Source: Lysobacterales bacterium PRO7
Lineage (GTDB): Bacteria; Pseudomonadota; Gammaproteobacteria; Xanthomonadales; Rhodanobacteraceae
Length of the DNA stretch: 64,000 nt
Direction: 5' to 3'
Assembly (NCBI GenBank): GCA_021404785.1
Contig: QWHH01000006.1
Coordinates: forward strand, 96,202-160,201
The notes beneath the pieces were generated by a model. That model had not been told where the DNA came from and ran no database searches. It worked only from the letters and a program-made list of their open reading frames with translations. Each line of letters starts with the position of its first letter. The stretch's first letter is position 1. Positions 10,837 to 19,716 of the stretch are shown here, piece by piece. The position numbers and the translations under genes are program-made.

Positions 10837-11033
10837 TGGGCGTTCTCGCAGACGCCATCTCCGCGCTCAAGGACGTGCTGCAAATGCGCGGCGACATGGA
10901 TCGTCTCGCGCGCAATGTCGAATCCATGTCGCAGCTCATGACCGACCTCGACCGCCGCCTGATTCGCATCGAGACGATGGTGGAAATCGCCAGCAAGCGC
11001 AGCGCGGCGGCGCCGCGGCTGTCGAAAAAATAG
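10836..11033 (+). CDS. Small coiled-coil protein of unknown function
   Basis: 65 residues, overlapping the preceding gene by one base and ending 6 bases before pyrD. The sequence MGVLADAISALKDVLQMRGDM and the later MTDLDRRLIRIETMVEIA is a single amphipathic helix with heptad character, with a basic C-terminus. I do not recognise a family. The tight coupling suggests it works with the ribbon-helix-helix protein, for example as an oligomerising partner. Confidence 0.65.
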   Translation: MGVLADAISALKDVLQMRGDMDRLARNVESMSQLMTDLDRRLIRIETMVEIASKRSAAAPRLSKK

Positions 11034-11039
11034 TCCGGC

Positions 11040-12065
11040 GTGTACGCCCTCGCAAAACCCTTCCTGTTCTGCCTCGACGCCGAGCGCGCGCACGATCTGG
11101 CATTGACTGCCATCGAGGTGGCGTATCGCACCGGATTGAATCCCCTGCTCGCCGCCAGGGCCGCGCCTTTGCCAATGCGGGTCTTCGGCATCGATTTCCC
11201 CAATCCGGTCGGCCTTGCGGCCGGGCTCGACAAGAACGGCACGCACATCGATGCGCTGGCCGCACTCGGTTTCGGCTTCATCGAAATCGGCACGACGACA
11301 CCGCGCCCACAGTCGGGTAACCCGAAGCCGCGCATGTTTCGGTTGCCGGAACATCAGGCCGTGATCAATCGCCTGGGATTCAACAACGCCGGCGTCGATG
11401 CGCTGGTGCGCAACGCCGAGCGCGCGCAGTTTACCGGGGTGCTCGGCATCAATATCGGCAAGAACAAGGACACGCCGAACGAACTTGCCATCGACGATTA
11501 CCTCTATTGCCTCGAACGCGTGTATGCGCGCGCAAGCTACATCACGGTGAACATCTCCTCGCCGAACACGCAAGGACTGCGCGACCTGCAGGAAGAGGAA
11601 ACGCTGAGGCGATTCGTGGGCACGCTGCGCGAGGCGCAGGAAAGGCTCGCAGCCAAGCACGGCACGCGCAAACCAATGCTGCTCAAGATCGCCCCCGATC
11701 TTGCCGAAGCCGAACTGGACGGGATCGCCCAGGTGTTGCTGGCGGCAAGAATCGACGGACTGATCTGCACGAACACGACCATCGATCGCAGCGCGATTGC
11801 CGGCGCACCTAACGCAGAAGAAACCGGAGGTTTATCCGGTAAACCGTTGTTTGACAAGGCAACATCCGTGCTACGCGGCATGGCGCAGCGACTCGGAGGG
11901 AAAATTCCCCTGATCGGTGTCGGCGGCATTCTTAGCGGCCGGGACGCTGTCGAAAAGATTGCCGCGGGCGCAAGCCTCGTGCAGTTTTACAGCGGCATGA
12001 TCTACCGTGGCCCGACGCTGATCGGCGAATCCGTCGAAGCCATCCGCAAACGGACGGCACGATGA
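11040..12065 (+). CDS. pyrD: Dihydroorotate dehydrogenase (quinone), class 2
   Basis: 341 residues, the normal length of membrane-associated class 2 PyrD. It oxidises dihydroorotate to orotate with quinone as acceptor in pyrimidine synthesis. The FMN barrel motif [11 protein letters not shown], the catalytic Ser in [17 protein letters not shown] and GVGGILSG are present. The N-terminal helices ([21 protein letters not shown]) form the quinone-tunnel region of the family. The start is GTG without a clear Shine-Dalgarno sequence; no better start exists downstream. Its stop overlaps the murB ATG. Confidence 0.95.
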   Translation: MYALAKPFLFCLDAERAHDLALTAIEVAYRTGLNPLLAARAAPLPMRVFGIDFPNPVGLAAGLDKNGTHIDALAALGFGFIEIGTTTPRPQSGNPKPRMFRLPEHQAVINRLGFNNAGVDALVRNAERAQFTGVLGINIGKNKDTPNELAIDDYLYCLERVYARASYITVNISSPNTQGLRDLQEEETLRRFVGTLREAQERLAAKHGTRKPMLLKIAPDLAEAELDGIAQVLLAARIDGLICTNTTIDRSAIAGAPNAEETGGLSGKPLFDKATSVLRGMAQRLGGKIPLIGVGGILSGRDAVEKIAAGASLVQFYSGMIYRGPTLIGESVEAIRKRTAR

Positions 12066-13105
12066 CACCCGACACGCTCAAGGAATCTGGCTACCGTGTC
12101 ACCGAAGGCGCTGATCTTTCGCGTCGCAACAGCTTTCGCGTCCCCGCCCGCACCCAGTGGCTGATCGAGATCGACGATGCTAGCGCGCTGCTGGAGGTGT
12201 ACGGGTTGGGCACCGTCAAGCGATCGCCGCTGCTGATTCTCGGTGAAGGCAGCAATGTCCTTCTGACCCGCGACTGGCCCGGCGTCGTTCTATCGATTGT
12301 CGCGCGCGGTATCCACATCCTCGAAGATGGCGGCGACCACGCGCTGGTGCGGGTCGAAGCCGGCGAGAACTGGAACGAATTCGTGCACTGGTCGCTCGGT
12401 CGCGGTTTTGCCGGCCTGGAAAACCTGGTCCTGATTCCGGGCAGCGTGGGCGCCGCGCCGATCCAGAATATCGGTGCCTATGGCGTCGAGGCGCGCGAGT
12501 TCATCGCCACCGTCGAAGCGTTCGATCGCCATATCGGGCGCCTCGTGCGGCTTGACAACGCCGCTTGCGCCTTCGCCTACCGCGATTCGCTGTTCAAGCG
12601 CGAGCCGGATCGTTACGTCGTCTGCGCCGTCGAATTCCGGCTGCCGCGCAGGCGCGAATTACACATCGATTACGCTGGTGTGCGCGAGGAATTGGCGGCA
12701 ATGCGGATCGATACGCCGAGTCATGCGGCTGTAGCCGAGGCGGTAATGCGACTGCGCATGCGAAAGTTGCCGAATCCCGCCGAAATCGGCAATGCCGGCA
12801 GCTTTTTCAAGAATCCGATCGTTGCTGATGCCCATGCCGAGGTACTGCAACGCGCGAACCCGACCTTGCCCTGTTGGCCGGCAACCGATGGAAACCGCAA
12901 ATTGTCCGCCGCCTGGCTCGTCGATGCAGCCGGCTTCAAGGGTGTCCGTGAAGGCGATGCCGGTGTCTCGGAACGCCACGCGCTGGTGCTGGTCAATCAT
13001 GGCACCACAACCGGCGCGCACGTTTGGGTGCTGGCTGAAAAAATCATCGCCGCCGTGCAAGCGCGTTTTGGCGTACGGCTGGAACCAGAGCCGCGTATCG
13101 TCTGA
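12062..13105 (+). CDS. murB: UDP-N-acetylmuramate dehydrogenase
   Basis: 347 residues, type I MurB length. It reduces enolpyruvyl-UDP-GlcNAc to UDP-MurNAc with NADPH and FAD. FAD-binding motifs [17 protein letters not shown] and [16 protein letters not shown] are clear, as are FAYRDSLFK and [10 protein letters not shown], whose Ser is the proton donor. The ATG overlaps the pyrD stop (ATGA). A peptidoglycan gene coupled to a pyrimidine gene is probably an operon of convenience. Confidence 0.96.
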   Translation: MTPDTLKESGYRVTEGADLSRRNSFRVPARTQWLIEIDDASALLEVYGLGTVKRSPLLILGEGSNVLLTRDWPGVVLSIVARGIHILEDGGDHALVRVEAGENWNEFVHWSLGRGFAGLENLVLIPGSVGAAPIQNIGAYGVEAREFIATVEAFDRHIGRLVRLDNAACAFAYRDSLFKREPDRYVVCAVEFRLPRRRELHIDYAGVREELAAMRIDTPSHAAVAEAVMRLRMRKLPNPAEIGNAGSFFKNPIVADAHAEVLQRANPTLPCWPATDGNRKLSAAWLVDAAGFKGVREGDAGVSERHALVLVNHGTTTGAHVWVLAEKIIAAVQARFGVRLEPEPRIV

Positions 13106-13158
13106 CAACAGACGATATGGATTTCATTGCAAGAAGCGCGAGTAACAGCATGTATTTC

Positions 13159-15846
13159 ATGAACAAGATCAAACCACTCGCTCTGGCGATTTTCCTCGGC
13201 TGCGGCATCGCGGCCGGCGCGCCGGCTCTCGCAGATGGGCCCGCGCCGCAGGCATCCAATGTCCTGCGCGCCACGCTCGACAACGGTCTGCGCGTGGTGA
13301 TCGTGCGCGATACGCTGGCGCCGATGGTGACCACGCAGATCACTTACATGGCGGGCAGCTACGAGACGCCAGCCGGTTACCCCGGGACCGCGCACGCACT
13401 CGAACACATGATGTTCCGCGACAGCAAGGGACTGAGCGGCTCGCAGTTGAACGAGATGACCGGAAAGATGGGCGCCGAAAACAACGCGTTCACGACCAAC
13501 GACGCCACCCAGTATTACTTCGTTGCGCCGGCGCAATACGTCGATCTGCTGCTCAAGATCGAAGCCACGCGCATGCGCGGCGCACAGTTGACCGACAAGG
13601 AATGGAATCTGGAAAAAGGCGCGATCGAACAGGAGGTTTCACGCGACATTTCCGACCCCGGGTATCTCGCCTTCATGGAGGCCGAACGCGCCCTGTATGC
13701 GGGCACCGGCTACGCAGAGGATGCGCTCGGCTCGCGCCCCACGTTCGACAAGACCACGGGCAAGATCCTGCAAGGTTTTTACAATTCCTGGTACGTGCCA
13801 AACAATGCGCTGCTGGTGATTGCCGGCGATGTGGATCCGGCACAGACCCTTTCCCGCGTCAAGGAACTGTTCGGCCCGATCCCACGCCATGACACACCGA
13901 CGCGCATGCCGGTCAAGCTGTCCGTGCTCAAGCCAATCACCATCACCAAGACCACGCCGGACGCCACCGGCTCGGTGCAGTTCACCTACCGCATGCCGGG
14001 CCTGCAGTCCAAGGACTACGCCGCGAGTCAGGTGCTGATGGACGTACTCGACAACGCGCGCAGCAATCTTTCGGAACTGGCCGCACAAGGCAAGGTGCTT
14101 TCTGCCGGCGCCGGCGTACAGCCATTCAGTCACGGCGGCATCGGCGTGGTCGAGGTCGGCTTTCCCAAAGGCGGCGACTCGGCGCAGGCGCGAAAACATC
14201 TGGACAGCGTCATTGCCGATTTGCTCAAGAACGGCGCTGCCGCCGATCTCGTCGAAGCGGCCAAGCGCTCGGAACTCGCGCAGGCCGAGTTCAAGAAAAA
14301 CAGCGCCGTGCAACTGGCCAGTTCCTGGTCATGGGCATTGGCCTGGCAGGGACTGGATTCGCCGGATGCGGCCGAGCAGCGCATCCGCGCGGTGACGGTG
14401 GACGACGTGAACCGCGTCGCGCGCGAATACTTGAAGCCTGATGCGCGCGTGACCGTGGTGCTCACGCCGGATCCGAACGGCAAGCGCCCGCCCAACAGCC
14501 AGGGCTTTGGCGGCAACGAAAAATTCGGCAGCGACGACAAGCTCGATGTGCCGCTGCCGGACTGGGCAAGTTCGGCGTTGGCCAAGCTGGAAACGCCGCA
14601 TTGGACGCTCGATCCGGTGTCGATGAAGCTCGACAACGGCATCACCCTGATCGTGCAACCCGAATCGGTAAGCAAGACCGTCACCGTCGCGGGCCACATC
14701 GATCACGATGCCAAGTTGCAGGAACCTTCCGGCAAGGATGGCGTCGGCCGCCTGCTGGCTTCGCTGTTCGACTACGGCACGACCACGCTCGACCGCACCG
14801 CCTTCCACAAGGCGCTTGACGAAATCGCAGCAACCGAATCGGCTGGCGACGATTTCAATCTCGCGGTACCAACGGACGGACTGGACCGCGGCATGCAATT
14901 GCTTGCTGACAACGAACTGCACCCGGCGCTGCCGCAAGCCGCTTTCGCGGTGCAGCAAAAGACGCTGTCGCGCACCCTTGCCGGCGAGCTGCAATCGCCG
15001 CAATACAAGATGTTCCGCGCGCTGAAGAATGGTCTGCTGCCGGCCGGCGATCCGGGCCTGCGCGAAGCCACTCCCGCCACGGTGGACAAGCTCACACTGG
15101 CCGACGTAAAGGCGTATTTCGCGCAGACCTACCGGCCGGACCTGACCACCATCGTGGTCGTCGGCGATGTCACGCCGGAGCAGGCGAAGGCCACGGTGGC
15201 CAAGTATTTCGGTGCGTGGAAAGCCAGCGGAGCCAAACCTGAGGTGATTCCGAAACCGGTGCCGCTGAATCCCGCCAACTACACCGTCGTGCCCAACGCC
15301 TATGCCTCGCAGGATCAGGTGTTGATGGGACAGATGCTGGATCTGAACCTGCACGATCCGGATCGCTATGCCTTGCAACTCGGCAACGACGTACTCGGCG
15401 GCAACGGCTTCTCGTCACGCCTGATGGTCGACATCCGCGTCAAGCATGGCTTCGCCTACACCGCGAGTTCGGGCATGAACATCGACCGCTCACGCTCGGT
15501 GTTCTACGTCTACTACGGCAGCGATCCGGACAAGGTCGCGCCGGCCGACGCGCTGGTCGTGTCCAATATCGAGGATTTGCGCAAGACGCCGATCAAGGCC
15601 ACCGAGCTGGACAACGCGCGCCAGTTCGAGATCCGCTCGATTCCGCTGGGCGTATCCAGCGTCAACGGCATCGCGCGTTCGCTGCTGTCATGGAGCTGGC
15701 ACGGCGAACCGCTGGATCAGCCGATGGTGGCAGCGACGCACTACCTCAAACTGACTGCCGAACAGGTGCAGGCGGCGTGTGCGAAGTACCTCAAGCCGCA
15801 AAATCTGGTGCAGGTGGTGCAGGGGCCGGCGCCGAAAAAGCACTAA
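13159..15846 (+). CDS. Exported M16 family zinc metallopeptidase (two-domain)
   Basis: About 895 residues with a signal peptide (MNKIKPLALAIFLGCGIAAG). The N-terminal half has the inverted zinc motif HALEH (HxxEH) and the downstream Glu in EQEVSRD, so it is the catalytic M16 domain. The second half lacks HxxEH and is the usual inactive partner domain. This is the pitrilysin/PqqL-like architecture of periplasmic peptide-degrading enzymes. Other in-frame ATGs lie at 13117 and 13150; 13159 is preferred because it gives a clean signal peptide, but none has a strong ribosome site. It lies 53 bp after murB. Confidence 0.87.
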   Translation: MNKIKPLALAIFLGCGIAAGAPALADGPAPQASNVLRATLDNGLRVVIVRDTLAPMVTTQITYMAGSYETPAGYPGTAHALEHMMFRDSKGLSGSQLNEMTGKMGAENNAFTTNDATQYYFVAPAQYVDLLLKIEATRMRGAQLTDKEWNLEKGAIEQEVSRDISDPGYLAFMEAERALYAGTGYAEDALGSRPTFDKTTGKILQGFYNSWYVPNNALLVIAGDVDPAQTLSRVKELFGPIPRHDTPTRMPVKLSVLKPITITKTTPDATGSVQFTYRMPGLQSKDYAASQVLMDVLDNARSNLSELAAQGKVLSAGAGVQPFSHGGIGVVEVGFPKGGDSAQARKHLDSVIADLLKNGAAADLVEAAKRSELAQAEFKKNSAVQLASSWSWALAWQGLDSPDAAEQRIRAVTVDDVNRVAREYLKPDARVTVVLTPDPNGKRPPNSQGFGGNEKFGSDDKLDVPLPDWASSALAKLETPHWTLDPVSMKLDNGITLIVQPESVSKTVTVAGHIDHDAKLQEPSGKDGVGRLLASLFDYGTTTLDRTAFHKALDEIAATESAGDDFNLAVPTDGLDRGMQLLADNELHPALPQAAFAVQQKTLSRTLAGELQSPQYKMFRALKNGLLPAGDPGLREATPATVDKLTLADVKAYFAQTYRPDLTTIVVVGDVTPEQAKATVAKYFGAWKASGAKPEVIPKPVPLNPANYTVVPNAYASQDQVLMGQMLDLNLHDPDRYALQLGNDVLGGNGFSSRLMVDIRVKHGFAYTASSGMNIDRSRSVFYVYYGSDPDKVAPADALVVSNIEDLRKTPIKATELDNARQFEIRSIPLGVSSVNGIARSLLSWSWHGEPLDQPMVAATHYLKLTAEQVQAACAKYLKPQNLVQVVQGPAPKKH

Positions 15847-15858
15847 CGCGCGCCGCGG

Positions 15859-15882
15859 CAGCCCGGTCACAAGGCCGGGCTG
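15859..15882. terminator. Hairpin between convergent genes
   Basis: CAGCCCGG (15859-15866) pairs with CCGGGCTG (15875-15882) across an 8-base loop, just after the M16 peptidase stop and before the stop of the convergent cyclase gene. No T-run follows, so a role as bidirectional terminator is only suggested by position. Confidence 0.4.
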
Positions 15883-15896
15883 TTGGAATCAAAGGG

Positions 15897-16796
15897 CTAT
15901 TCCCCGCACTGAAAATAGACGACGTGATCCGGATTCAACGCGATCGTCTGCCCGAGGCTGATCGCTCCGGTCTTGCGCAAGTGCACCTCGTCGCGGTGCA
16001 GGCGCAGTTCATCGTCGTCGCCGAGCTTGACCCATGTGCCGTTGGTCGAGCGGTCAGAAATCATGAAGTAGCCGCGCTTGTATTCGATCAACGCATGGTT
16101 GCGCGACACCCATTCGGCATCCACGCACAGGCTGCTGGCCGCATCACGACCCATGGTGAACGGCGGCGAGAGCGCATCAAGTTCCAGCACCTGCCCGCGA
16201 TAACGCACGGTGAGCTTGACGCCGGCGTTGCCGCCGGCATCCAGGCGGATCGCGCGCTGGACCATGGTCACGTTGGAGGTGTCTTCCTGCCACTGCACGT
16301 CCACGATGTCGATTGGGTGCTGCTTGCCGGACACGCGCGCCTGCCCGACCGCGCGCGTGTGCAGCATGCCGACATTGGTCAGCAGGTTGACCGTGCTCGC
16401 GGTGGTGATGATCTGTTCGCGCTTGGCCAGGGACGCCATGCGCGCGGCGGTGTTGACCGCGTCGCCATACACGTCATTTTCCTCGACCAGGGTCTCGCCG
16501 TGGTGCAGACCGATGCGGATGGCGAGCTTGTCGAGGGCGAAATTGACGTCGCGAGCGATGCGTTTTTGCATGTCCACGGCGCACAACAGGCCCTGCATCG
16601 GCCCGGGAAATGTGCACATGATCTCGTCGCCGATGGTCTTGATCACGCGGCCGCCATGCCGTGCGGTGACTTCCGACAACGCGCCAAGGATCGCAGCCAC
16701 GAGCCGCCGCGCCTCGAGGTCGCCGCGCGTCTCGAACAGCTTGGTGCTGCCGCTGACGTCAGCGAACAGTATGGTCAGTGGGATGGTCTGGCTCAT
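15897..16796 (-). CDS. Class III nucleotide cyclase domain fused to FHA domain
   Basis: 299 residues, no signal or membrane segment. Residues about 5-165 are a class III adenylate/guanylate cyclase catalytic domain: first metal Asp in ILFADVSGSTK, second in KTIGDEIM, and the transition-state pair in YGDAVNTAARM. The catalytic set therefore looks complete. Residues about 205-295 form an FHA phosphothreonine-binding domain (FTMGRD, VSRNHALIE, DRSTNGTWV). The enzyme is thus a soluble cyclase probably controlled by, or recruited through, a Ser/Thr-kinase substrate. No kinase gene is nearby. cAMP versus cGMP cannot be settled by eye. Confidence 0.88.
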   Translation of the reverse strand: MSQTIPLTILFADVSGSTKLFETRGDLEARRLVAAILGALSEVTARHGGRVIKTIGDEIMCTFPGPMQGLLCAVDMQKRIARDVNFALDKLAIRIGLHHGETLVEENDVYGDAVNTAARMASLAKREQIITTASTVNLLTNVGMLHTRAVGQARVSGKQHPIDIVDVQWQEDTSNVTMVQRAIRLDAGGNAGVKLTVRYRGQVLELDALSPPFTMGRDAASSLCVDAEWVSRNHALIEYKRGYFMISDRSTNGTWVKLGDDDELRLHRDEVHLRKTGAISLGQTIALNPDHVVYFQCGE

Positions 16797-16845
16797 CGCT
16801 GTCCAAGTTTAGGCTATTCCCCCGCCAAGCTCCAAACCGGATGCG

Positions 16846-19113
16846 TCAGGCCATTGCCTGCGCTGCTGCGACGATGTCGGCATCGCCCGGAAGCACCAGC
16901 AAGGCCGCGCCCGCCAGCGGGGTAAACGTATCCACTCCGACCACGCGTTTGAGCGGCTTGGCGCCGTGTCCGGCTTCGACGATGGCGGTGATTATGCCCT
17001 CGCCCACGCCAGCGGAACGACGGCCCTCGTCGACGACAAGGATGCGTCTGCATTCGCCCGCATGACGCGCGATCGCGGCTCCGTTGAGCGGCTGCAGCCA
17101 GCGCAAATCGACAACGCGCACTTTCCAGCCGCGCTTGGATTCGATTTCGCGCGCCGCGCGCAGGCTCATCGGCACGCCGTTGCCAAACGTGAAAATCACC
17201 AAGTCCTTCGCGTTTGGTTCATAGATGCGCTCCTCGCCCAGACTCATAGCCTGATCCGGCGTTGGATACGCGAACTGCCAGGCGCCATCGCCGGCGGCGT
17301 ACAGATCCTTGGTCATGTACAGGGCAATCGGCTCGAGGAACGCGCAGACTCGCCCATCCACCTTCGCCAGCGCCATCAAGGTGCGCAGCATCATTGCCGC
17401 GTCGTCGCCGCGCGATGGGCAGCCGACGATCAATCCCGGAATGTCACGTAGCGCGGTAATCGAATTGTCGTTGTGGAAATGCCCGCCAAAGCCCTTCTGG
17501 TAGCCCAGCGAGGCGATCCGCATCACCATCGGATTGCGGTACTGACCGTTGCTGAAGAACTGCAACGACGCCGCCTCGCCGCGAATCTGGTCGCAGGCGT
17601 TGTGGAAATAAGCCAGGTACTGAATTTCCGGCATGGGCAGCATGCCCACGTTGGCGAAACCCTGCGCGAGACCAAGGATGATGGTCTCGTCGAGCAGCGT
17701 GTTGAACACGCGCGTGCCCTTGAACGCCTTCTGCAGGCCCTTGGTGACCGTGTAGACGCCGCCCTTTTGCGCCACGTCCTCGCCGAACAGCAGGGCTTCG
17801 GGATATTTGCAGAAAATATCGTGCAGGGCCTGGTTGATCTGGATCGCCAGATGCCGCGGCGGCAATTTTTCCGGCAGCTTGTCTGCCCCGCCAAACACCG
17901 CCAGGCGCTTGTCGGCGAAATCGGCGCGGCGCGCTTCCACGTTCACCTGGTTCGGATGATACGGCGCCAATGGCGCGATGACTTCGGCCAGATCCGTGAG
18001 CTTGGGCCGTCGATCGGCTTCGTCCGCGGCGGCGAAACACTGCTTGCGGATTGCCTCGTAGCGACCGAGCAACTGCTGCTTGGTGTAAATGCCAGCGACC
18101 AATGCGATGGCGGCGCTGCGCAGCAACGGATCGGTGGCTTCGACCGCCATCAATTCCTCGACGCTGCGCCATTCGATCTCGAAATCCGTGCCAGCGTGGC
18201 CCATGATGCGCGTGGTGCGCAGGTGCAGGAACGTCGGCCGTCGCGTCGTGCGGCAATGATGGATCGCGCGCGCCACGCCTTCGTAGCCCGCGGCCAGGTC
18301 GAGGCCGTCGGCGTAGAAATAATCCAGGTCGCGGCGTCCACTGAAGTTCGCGCTGACCCAATCCGTCGGCGTTTTCACCGAAATGCCGATGCCGTTGTCC
18401 TCGCACACGAACAATACCGGCGCCGGCAGTTTTTGGTAGGCCGTCCACGCCGCCGCATTGAACGCAGTTTGCGCGGTGGCGTGATTCGATGACGCATCGC
18501 CAAAGGAACAAATCGCGATGGAATCGTCCGGAATCGGCAATTTGTGGCCGATACGCCGCGCCTGTTCGATCGCCACCGCCGTGCCGAACGCTTTCGGCAG
18601 ATGCGAAGCGATCGTCGAGGTCTGTGGCAATACCCACAACGGTTTGCTGCCCCACACCTTGTGACGCCCGCCCGAGGCCGGATCGTCCTTGCTCGCCGCA
18701 AAAGACAGGGCCGAATCCATGATCGGATCCATTCCGGGCAATTTGCGGAATCGCTCGGCCATGAATGCGCCGCTGCGATAGTGCAGGAAAGCCGGATCGG
18801 TATGGCGCGTAAGCCGTGCAACCATCGCATTGCCTTCGTGGCCGCTCGATCCGATCGTGTAGAACACCTTGTTCTTGACGCGCAGCACGCGCGCCATCAA
18901 ATCCAGGTGCCGCGAAATCAACTGCGAATCGAACAGTTCGATGAAATCGCGCACACTGCACAAACTGCCATTGAGCACCGGTTCGTTCTGCGCGACGGAT
19001 GGCACAGTCGACCCCTGCCAGTTCTGCACGAACTCGATGAAGTTCTGATCGCAGACTTCGGCGCGATTGAGGCTCTTGTGGCGAGCAGGGATGGGATTGA
19101 CGATGGCGTTCAT
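16846..19113 (-). CDS. 2-oxoacid dehydrogenase E1, alpha and beta subunits fused
   Basis: 755 residues. The first ~400 resemble the E1-alpha subunit with a thiamine diphosphate motif that begins GDASSNHATAQTAF and ends CEDNGIGIS. The rest resembles E1-beta (LLFGEDVAQKGGVYTVTKGL, MPEIQYLAYFHNACDQIRGE). The set is closest in style to branched-chain 2-oxoacid dehydrogenases, which decarboxylate 2-oxoisovalerate-type acids and pass the acyl group to E2. No E2 or E3 gene adjoins it, so the partners must be elsewhere. GGAG lies about 8 bases before the ATG. Substrate is not certain. Confidence 0.85.
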   Translation of the reverse strand: MNAIVNPIPARHKSLNRAEVCDQNFIEFVQNWQGSTVPSVAQNEPVLNGSLCSVRDFIELFDSQLISRHLDLMARVLRVKNKVFYTIGSSGHEGNAMVARLTRHTDPAFLHYRSGAFMAERFRKLPGMDPIMDSALSFAASKDDPASGGRHKVWGSKPLWVLPQTSTIASHLPKAFGTAVAIEQARRIGHKLPIPDDSIAICSFGDASSNHATAQTAFNAAAWTAYQKLPAPVLFVCEDNGIGISVKTPTDWVSANFSGRRDLDYFYADGLDLAAGYEGVARAIHHCRTTRRPTFLHLRTTRIMGHAGTDFEIEWRSVEELMAVEATDPLLRSAAIALVAGIYTKQQLLGRYEAIRKQCFAAADEADRRPKLTDLAEVIAPLAPYHPNQVNVEARRADFADKRLAVFGGADKLPEKLPPRHLAIQINQALHDIFCKYPEALLFGEDVAQKGGVYTVTKGLQKAFKGTRVFNTLLDETIILGLAQGFANVGMLPMPEIQYLAYFHNACDQIRGEAASLQFFSNGQYRNPMVMRIASLGYQKGFGGHFHNDNSITALRDIPGLIVGCPSRGDDAAMMLRTLMALAKVDGRVCAFLEPIALYMTKDLYAAGDGAWQFAYPTPDQAMSLGEERIYEPNAKDLVIFTFGNGVPMSLRAAREIESKRGWKVRVVDLRWLQPLNGAAIARHAGECRRILVVDEGRRSAGVGEGIITAIVEAGHGAKPLKRVVGVDTFTPLAGAALLVLPGDADIVAAAQAMA

Positions 19114-19126
19114 GTTATTTCTCCGT

Positions 19127-19163
19127 CTCTCCCGCTGGCGGGAGAGGGTCGGGGTGAGGGTGG
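19127..19163. repeat. Palindromic CTCTCCC-type intergenic repeat
   Basis: CTCTCCCGC (19127-19135) pairs with GCGGGAGAG (19138-19146), followed by the tail GGTCGGGGTGAGGGTGG. The same hairpin-plus-tail family occurs twice inside metH near 39.8-39.9 kb. It separates the E1 gene from the GNAT gene upstream of it on the minus strand. Confidence 0.8.
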
Positions 19164-19164
19164 A

Positions 19165-19716
19165 TCAGGCATTCTTGGCGCGCCGAGCAAACCATTCCTC
19201 GCGCGACTGGCCCCAGACATCGACGATATGGTCGGCATAGGGTTCAGGCAGCGGCGATTGGCGCAGCAGGCGCGACCCGAGACGGCGTGCCAATGCGGCC
19301 GACGGCGCATTTTCCGGGCTGATCGAATGGATCACGTCGGTCCAGGCCAGATTCGCGAACGCCCAGTCGATAGTCGCGACCGCGGATTCATGCGCAAATC
19401 CCTTGCCCCAGGCACGGCGCAGAAACGCCCAGCCGACTTCGGTGCCGGGCCAGCCTTCCGGAAACCACGGCCCGCATTGCCCGAGCCACGCCCCGCTGGC
19501 CTTGTCGACCACGCTGAACATGCCGAAGCCCTGCACAGCCCACGCGCCGGGCATCTGCAGGAACTTGCGCCAGGCCGCCGCGCGCGGCAAGGCTCCGCCG
19601 ATGTGGCGAGCGGCTTCCTCGTCGGCGTGCAGTTCGGCGTAACCGTCGAAATCCTCAATTCGCGGCAGGCGCAGAATCAGACGCTCGGTTTCGATCAGTG
19701 GCGAATCAGAAGGCAT
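19165..19716 (-). CDS. GNAT family N-acetyltransferase (RimJ/RimL-like)
   Basis: 183 residues. The start TERLILRLPRIEDFDGYAEL is typical of the RimJ/RimL branch, and ELHADEEAARHIGG, GWAFLRRAWGKGFAHE (acetyl-CoA-binding loop) and SISPENAPSAALARRLG follow in the expected order. It should transfer an acetyl group to an amine; the acceptor is unknown. Its start overlaps the end of gcdH by 11 bases, so the two are coupled. Confidence 0.88.
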   Translation of the reverse strand: MPSDSPLIETERLILRLPRIEDFDGYAELHADEEAARHIGGALPRAAAWRKFLQMPGAWAVQGFGMFSVVDKASGAWLGQCGPWFPEGWPGTEVGWAFLRRAWGKGFAHESAVATIDWAFANLAWTDVIHSISPENAPSAALARRLGSRLLRQSPLPEPYADHIVDVWGQSREEWFARRAKNA

